NCBI GenBank assembly: GCA_009785555.1
Contig: WQWB01000009.1
Location: 1 to 39,673, forward strand
DNA length: 39,673 nucleotides
Direction of reading: 5' to 3'
Source: Defluviitaleaceae bacterium
Lineage (GTDB): Bacteria; Bacillota; Clostridia; Lachnospirales; WRAX01
The notes beneath the pieces were generated by a model. It ran no database searches, was not told where the DNA came from, and saw only the letters and a program-made list of their open reading frames with translations. The position numbers and the translations under genes are program-made. Positions 36,807-39,673 of this stretch are shown one piece after another; the stretch's first letter is position 1; each line of letters begins with the position of its first letter.

Positions 36807-37205
36807 GTGAAATCTAACATTACGGGCTTGGCCCATATCGGTGTGTTCGTTAAGGATATGGATGTGTCAATTGATTTTTATAGGCGCCTCGGGTTTGCGC
36901 TTGATAACGAAGAGCAGATACCCGGCGGCGTCAAGTTGGCGTTTTTATCTGCCGGTACATGCCTCATAGAGCTTATTGAGGCTGGCGCGGAACGTGCCGT
37001 ACAAGGAGGTGTAGTTGATCATATCGCCATGACGGTGGAGAATATAGAAAAGGCTGTCGCAAACGCAAACGCGAACGGCATCACGATAGATGCGGCGGCG
37101 ATCAAACATGCACCTATCTTAGGCGGCATCAGAAATGTGTTTTTTACAGGCCCGGATGGGGAGCGGCTGGAGTTTTTTGAATATCCTATAGAGGAATGTT
37201 CGTAG
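36807..37205 (+). CDS. VOC (glyoxalase-like) family protein
   Basis: The protein has 132 residues from a GTG start with AAGGGGG about 8 bases upstream. Two beta-alpha-beta-beta-beta modules of the vicinal-oxygen-chelate fold are visible: 'GLAHIGVFVKDMDVSIDFYR' with the first metal-type His, 'CLIELIEAG' with Glu, then 'VDHIAMTVENIEKAV' with the second His, and 'DGERLEFFEY' with the last Glu. All four metal ligands (H, E, H, E) of glyoxalase-I-like enzymes seem present. The substrate is unknown. Its last six codons and stop lie in a palindromic element, so the natural C-terminus may have been replaced. Confidence 0.88.
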   Translation: MKSNITGLAHIGVFVKDMDVSIDFYRRLGFALDNEEQIPGGVKLAFLSAGTCLIELIEAGAERAVQGGVVDHIAMTVENIEKAVANANANGITIDAAAIKHAPILGGIRNVFFTGPDGERLEFFEYPIEECS

Positions 37206-37338
37206 AATGGTTACATACGTAACTATTCTACGAACAAGCTGGGACGCTTGCGCGTTGCCCAATCAAGCTTTACTTTGAAGTAGTATAAAAATTTTAACAA
37301 GCTAAATTTTGATACTACTTCAAAGTAATTCCTCTATA
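37187..37338. mobile_element. 152-bp MITE-like palindromic element over the VOC gene end
   Basis: Terminal inverted repeats TATAGAGGAAT (37187-37197) and ATTCCTCTATA (37328-37338) are perfect. Two nested hairpins fill the inside: 'GTTCGTAGAATGGTTAC' (37198-37214) with 'GTAACTATTCTACGAAC' (37219-37235), and 'TTACTTTGAAGTAGTAT' (37270-37286) with 'ATACTACTTCAAAGTAA' (37312-37328). There is no reading frame. The left end supplies codons I-E-E-C-S and the stop of the VOC gene. The 15 bases TATAGAGGAATGTTC also occur near 23889-23903, in another gene-end setting. Confidence 0.65.
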
Positions 37339-37368
37339 AATAAAAATTTATTTTTCTGCATAACCAGC

Positions 37369-37399
37369 TTGACTCTCAACTTGGTTTATAGTTTATACT
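37369..37399 (+). promoter_or_regulatory. MerR-type promoter with a 19-bp spacer
   Basis: TTGACT (37369-37374), a 19-base spacer and TATACT (37394-37399). Overlong 19-bp spacers are typical of promoters activated by MerR-type proteins, and the gene that follows is a MerR-type regulator, suggesting self-activation. Confidence 0.75.
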
Positions 37400-37453
37400 A
37401 TAAATATCATTAGTCATATAACTTTTGAAATCAAGCGTTTGAGGAGTTGTTTT

Positions 37454-37930
37454 ATGGATAAGCTCGAAAAAATCAAGGCTGTTTCGGCTCGGTTTGAGGT
37501 GGCTACTAGCACGCTTCGGTATTACGAAAAAATGGGGCTGCTTGAGAGTTGCCGGTGCGAAAGTTCCGGTTACCGTTTGTACGACGAGGCGGCGCTTATA
37601 CGCCTGCGTCAAATCCTGATTCTTCGCAAGATGGATATCTCTATCGGAGACATACGTGTGATATTTCGTGAAAATGATTCTGAGGCAATGCTGTCAGTGC
37701 TTAATAGAAAGTCAAACGATATTGATGGCGAAGTGGCTGTATTGTATGAAATAAAAGGGTTGGTGCTGGATTTTATAAAACGGATCAAAGAAATCGACTT
37801 CCACAACGAAGCTGATGTAAAGATGCTGTTTGATAAAGCTGTGGAGATTGAGGCATCGCTTCCAATTCCGATCCTAATATTGTTGATGATGATAAATTTG
37901 TACAGATGCTTGACACAAGCGGTCAGATAG
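37454..37930 (+). CDS. MerR family regulator, N-terminal part (frameshifted)
   Basis: The protein is 158 residues from ATG 37454, set by TTGAGGAG upstream. 'IKAVSARFEVATSTLRYYEK' and 'GYRLYDEAALIRLRQILILR' are the MerR winged-helix and its wing, followed by a coiled-coil dimerisation helix to about residue 135. After 'EASLP' the frame runs out into hydrophobic nonsense and stops at 37930. The next frame carries 'NIVDDDKFVQMLDTSGQI', the natural continuation, so one base appears to be missing near 37862 (CTTCCAATTCC would fit as CTTCCAAATTCC). The ORFs overlap by 25 bases. A sequencing error would give the same picture. Confidence 0.75.
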   Translation: MDKLEKIKAVSARFEVATSTLRYYEKMGLLESCRCESSGYRLYDEAALIRLRQILILRKMDISIGDIRVIFRENDSEAMLSVLNRKSNDIDGEVAVLYEIKGLVLDFIKRIKEIDFHNEADVKMLFDKAVEIEASLPIPILILLMMINLYRCLTQAVR

Positions 37931-38481
37931 ACAAAACCATCACCCGGGTTGCAATTGAACCTATCGCGAAGAATGATAGGTGCAACATGTTGTCGTTTGA
38001 GCTTATTGAGCATGAAGCATACAGGTTTATAGGCAAAAGCGTGTATTTCCGCGCGGGTACGCCGTGCGGCGACGCGTGGTTCCATGATTTTTTGTACGAA
38101 AATTCCGGTTGGTTGTGGGATAAACTTCACGAAATGCACGAATTCGCGTCGGATCAACCCAAAAAGGCGGCTCTCTTGACTTGGGATAAATACTGCGAAA
38201 AGACGGAACTTCTCGGCTTTACATACGGTAAATTCATGAAGGCCGGCACACCTGTTCCTGCTGGTATGGATTATTTTGACATCCCGGCAGGGTATATGGG
38301 TGTGGGCGTTTTTGATAATTGGGATGAAGGGGACCACGAACACATGGTAACGAGCTCTATTTTAAATACTGGGGAATTTAAAGCAACTTCTTGGAAATAT
38401 ATGGGCGAATTTCTAACAGATGTAAATGAATATGGATTTTTTGTCGCGTGTGAGAAAAATATTGCGGATGGGTCAGTATGA
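37906..38481 (+). CDS. MerR regulator, effector-binding part (downstream of the frameshift)
   Basis: The ORF has 191 residues and no good ribosome binding site, which fits a severed C-terminal part. 'EHEAYRFIGKSVYFRAGT', 'WDKLHEMHEFA', 'LLGFTYGKFMKAGTPVPAGM', 'FDIPAGYMGVGVFD' and a final beta-strand resemble the GyrI-like/effector-binding beta-barrel of multidrug-sensing MerR regulators. Together with the N-terminal part the intact protein would have about 340 residues. The MATE efflux pump gene begins about 125 bases downstream and might be a target. If the shift is real, this domain is not made, unless translation restarts. Confidence 0.65.
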   Translation: MLDTSGQIDKTITRVAIEPIAKNDRCNMLSFELIEHEAYRFIGKSVYFRAGTPCGDAWFHDFLYENSGWLWDKLHEMHEFASDQPKKAALLTWDKYCEKTELLGFTYGKFMKAGTPVPAGMDYFDIPAGYMGVGVFDNWDEGDHEHMVTSSILNTGEFKATSWKYMGEFLTDVNEYGFFVACEKNIADGSV

Positions 38482-38570
38482 GCGTAGAGGTAAAAGTTGT
38501 GTAGATAATAGTATCTTGATTATAAAAAATATTAAGGACAGTCTTTTTATAAAGTAACCCAAAGATCAAG

Positions 38571-38599
38571 TTGTAATTTAAATCACGCTGTGCTATACT
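38571..38599 (+). promoter_or_regulatory. Promoter of the MATE gene, placed for a leaderless transcript
   Basis: TTGTAA (38571-38576), a 17-base spacer and TATACT (38594-38599) with TG one base upstream of it. The ATG at 38606 is 7 bases past the -10 box, the expected start of transcription. There is no ribosome binding site between. Confidence 0.75.
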
Positions 38600-38605
38600 C
38601 ATCCA

Positions 38606-39673
38606 ATGAAAAACTTCAATCTAACACAAGGCGGGATTTTACGTAAACTTATGCAGGTGGCCGTTCCCATTATGGGCAGCCAGTTCTTGCAATTATCATA
38701 TACATTAATGGACATGTTTTGGGTTGGCCGCCTAGGCGATATGTACGGCGCAGGCCCGACCGACGGCAGCGACGCCGTTGCCGCGACGGGTGCGGCCGGC
38801 ATGTTTATTTGGCTGTCCATGGCGTTTATGTTCTTTGGGCGTATGGGTGCGGAGATCGGCGTATCGCAGAACCTTGGTAAGGGCGATGTAAAAGAAGCGC
38901 GCCGTTTTGCCGGCAATTCTATTTTTATCGCCGCCGCTTCGGGGCTTCTGTTTGGTGTGCTTTGCATTTTCGCCGCACCGTGGCTTATCTCATTCTTCGC
39001 TATTCCGGACGCGCACGTCGCGGCGGATGCGGCCACGTATTTGATGATTGTGGGGTTTGGTTTCCCATTCGTTTTCGTATCGTCGGCTATAAACGGCGCG
39101 TTTAATGGTTCCGGCAATAGCCGCCTGCCGTTTTGGGCAAACTCCATTGGCTTTATTATAAATATGATACTCAGCCCGCTTCTCATTTTCCCCGCCGGAC
39201 TTGGGATCATGGGCGCGGCCATCGCGACTGTCGCCGCCAATTTAATAACCTTCGGAATAATGCTTTGGGCTATGAAGCACAACAAAGGCCGCCCGTTTGA
39301 AAGATACGCCTTCTTCGCCAAACCGCGTCTGCGTGAAGTTAAGCAGATATTTAAATGGAGCTTGCCGATTTCTGCTGAATCATTGCTGTTTACGTTCTTC
39401 AGCATGATCCTCACGCGTATGGTTTTCGACGCGGATTTCGGCGGCACGGCGGCGCAGTCCGTCATGCGTATCGGTGGCGAGATAGAGTCGTTGTCGTGGC
39501 TTATCGGCGGTGGATTCGGCTCGGCGGTTACGGCTTTTATTGGTCAGAATTATGGGGCGAATAAATGGACGCGCATACACAAAGGCCGGCGTATAGCCAT
39601 CGCTACGATGTGCGTTTGGGGTGGGCTTGTGATGCTATCCTTCCTTTTGTTTGGCGAACAGTTATTTACGCTG
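38606..39673 (+). CDS. MATE family efflux transporter (3' partial)
   Basis: The frame is open from ATG 38606 to the window end (356 residues). Family features: 'NLTQGGILRKLMQVAVPIMG' at the start, the first helix pair with 'QLSYTLMDMFWVGRLGD', 'FFGRMGAEIGVSQNLGKGDV' (G-x-G-x-x-x-x-x-x-x-G-x-G-D), 'NGAFNGSGNSRLPFWANSIG', 'IINMILSPLLIF', and the second-lobe start 'KWSLPISAESLLFTFFS' and 'RIGGEIESLSWLIGGGFGSA'. It pumps drugs or metabolites out with a Na+ or H+ gradient. The first loop is longer than usual (G-A-G-P-T-D-G-S-D-A). It follows the broken MerR regulator, which may have controlled it. It appears leaderless. Confidence 0.92.
   Translation, partial: MKNFNLTQGGILRKLMQVAVPIMGSQFLQLSYTLMDMFWVGRLGDMYGAGPTDGSDAVAATGAAGMFIWLSMAFMFFGRMGAEIGVSQNLGKGDVKEARRFAGNSIFIAAASGLLFGVLCIFAAPWLISFFAIPDAHVAADAATYLMIVGFGFPFVFVSSAINGAFNGSGNSRLPFWANSIGFIINMILSPLLIFPAGLGIMGAAIATVAANLITFGIMLWAMKHNKGRPFERYAFFAKPRLREVKQIFKWSLPISAESLLFTFFSMILTRMVFDADFGGTAAQSVMRIGGEIESLSWLIGGGFGSAVTAFIGQNYGANKWTRIHKGRRIAIATMCVWGGLVMLSFLLFGEQLFTL

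Noticed and set aside
37906-38481. Independent GyrI-like effector protein gene
   Set aside because: It has no ribosome binding site, overlaps the MerR frame and continues its expected sequence, so a frameshifted single gene is more likely.
38599-39465. 288-residue minus-strand frame
   Set aside because: It is antisense to the MATE transporter, which has a promoter and clear family motifs.

Overview
The window looks like a chromosomal segment of an endospore-forming Bacillota, most likely an uncultured member of the Clostridia. Supporting signs are a recognisable SpoIIR, strong GGAGG-type ribosome binding sites, a non-hydrolysing UDP-GlcNAc 2-epimerase, a YhbY/NagB/ManA/ECF cluster, a TopA with three zinc ribbons, and CarD and MerR-type regulators. 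Base composition is moderate. Genes sit in short runs on both strands, and palindromic repeats lie between many of them. No tRNA, rRNA or CRISPR array was found.

Layout. 1-6617 (+): a partial PNPOx-fold protein, a ROK-like protein, a GNAT acetyltransferase, a metallo-beta-lactamase-fold hydrolase, a PIG-L deacetylase, WecB, a small SHOCT-like protein and an acyltransferase-domain protein. 6677-8982 (-): two paralogous exported PrsA/SurA-like proteins separated by a strong terminator. 9065-11844 (-): an operon of ECF S component, nagB, yhbY and manA, with a possible pseudoknotted leader. 12023-20023 (+): dprA (apparently leaderless), a dead MNT-HEPN toxin-antitoxin fusion, topA, a VanY-like carboxypeptidase, an HD hydrolase, a methyltransferase, a TIM-barrel isomerase and pheS, with no pheT after it.

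20022-23884 is the most unusual part. Two divergently transcribed paralogues of about 510-530 residues each begin with a segment resembling the RRXRR/PLMP domain of IscB-type proteins. Neither shows a RuvC or HNH motif that I can find; instead they share a cysteine-containing body. Each gene is followed by a 99-bp repeat carrying a perfect 15-bp hairpin and then a terminator. The two repeats are in direct orientation, exactly 3,700 bp apart, with 5 mismatches. The left copy abuts pheS and still carries in-frame tail codons of a gene like the right-hand one. The 436-bp region between the genes holds two opposed consensus promoters, long untranslated leaders and a hairpin related to the repeat. 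This is my best candidate for an undescribed mobile or RNA-guided-like system.

23924-30536: an XRE/DUF2975 pair, nested palindromic repeats, an AraC-VOC regulator, a CDF metal transporter, a two-OB-fold SSB-like protein and an 874-residue transglutaminase-like protein. 30551-36669: an MIP channel with altered NPA boxes, YchF, a URO-D-family protein, CarD, exonuclease III, a small lipoprotein, an AT-rich DUF4760-like gene and SpoIIR. 36807-39673: a VOC protein whose 3' end lies in a 152-bp palindromic element, a MerR regulator split by a frameshift, and the start of a MATE transporter that is again apparently leaderless.

All calls rest on reading the sequence and on family knowledge; no database search was run.
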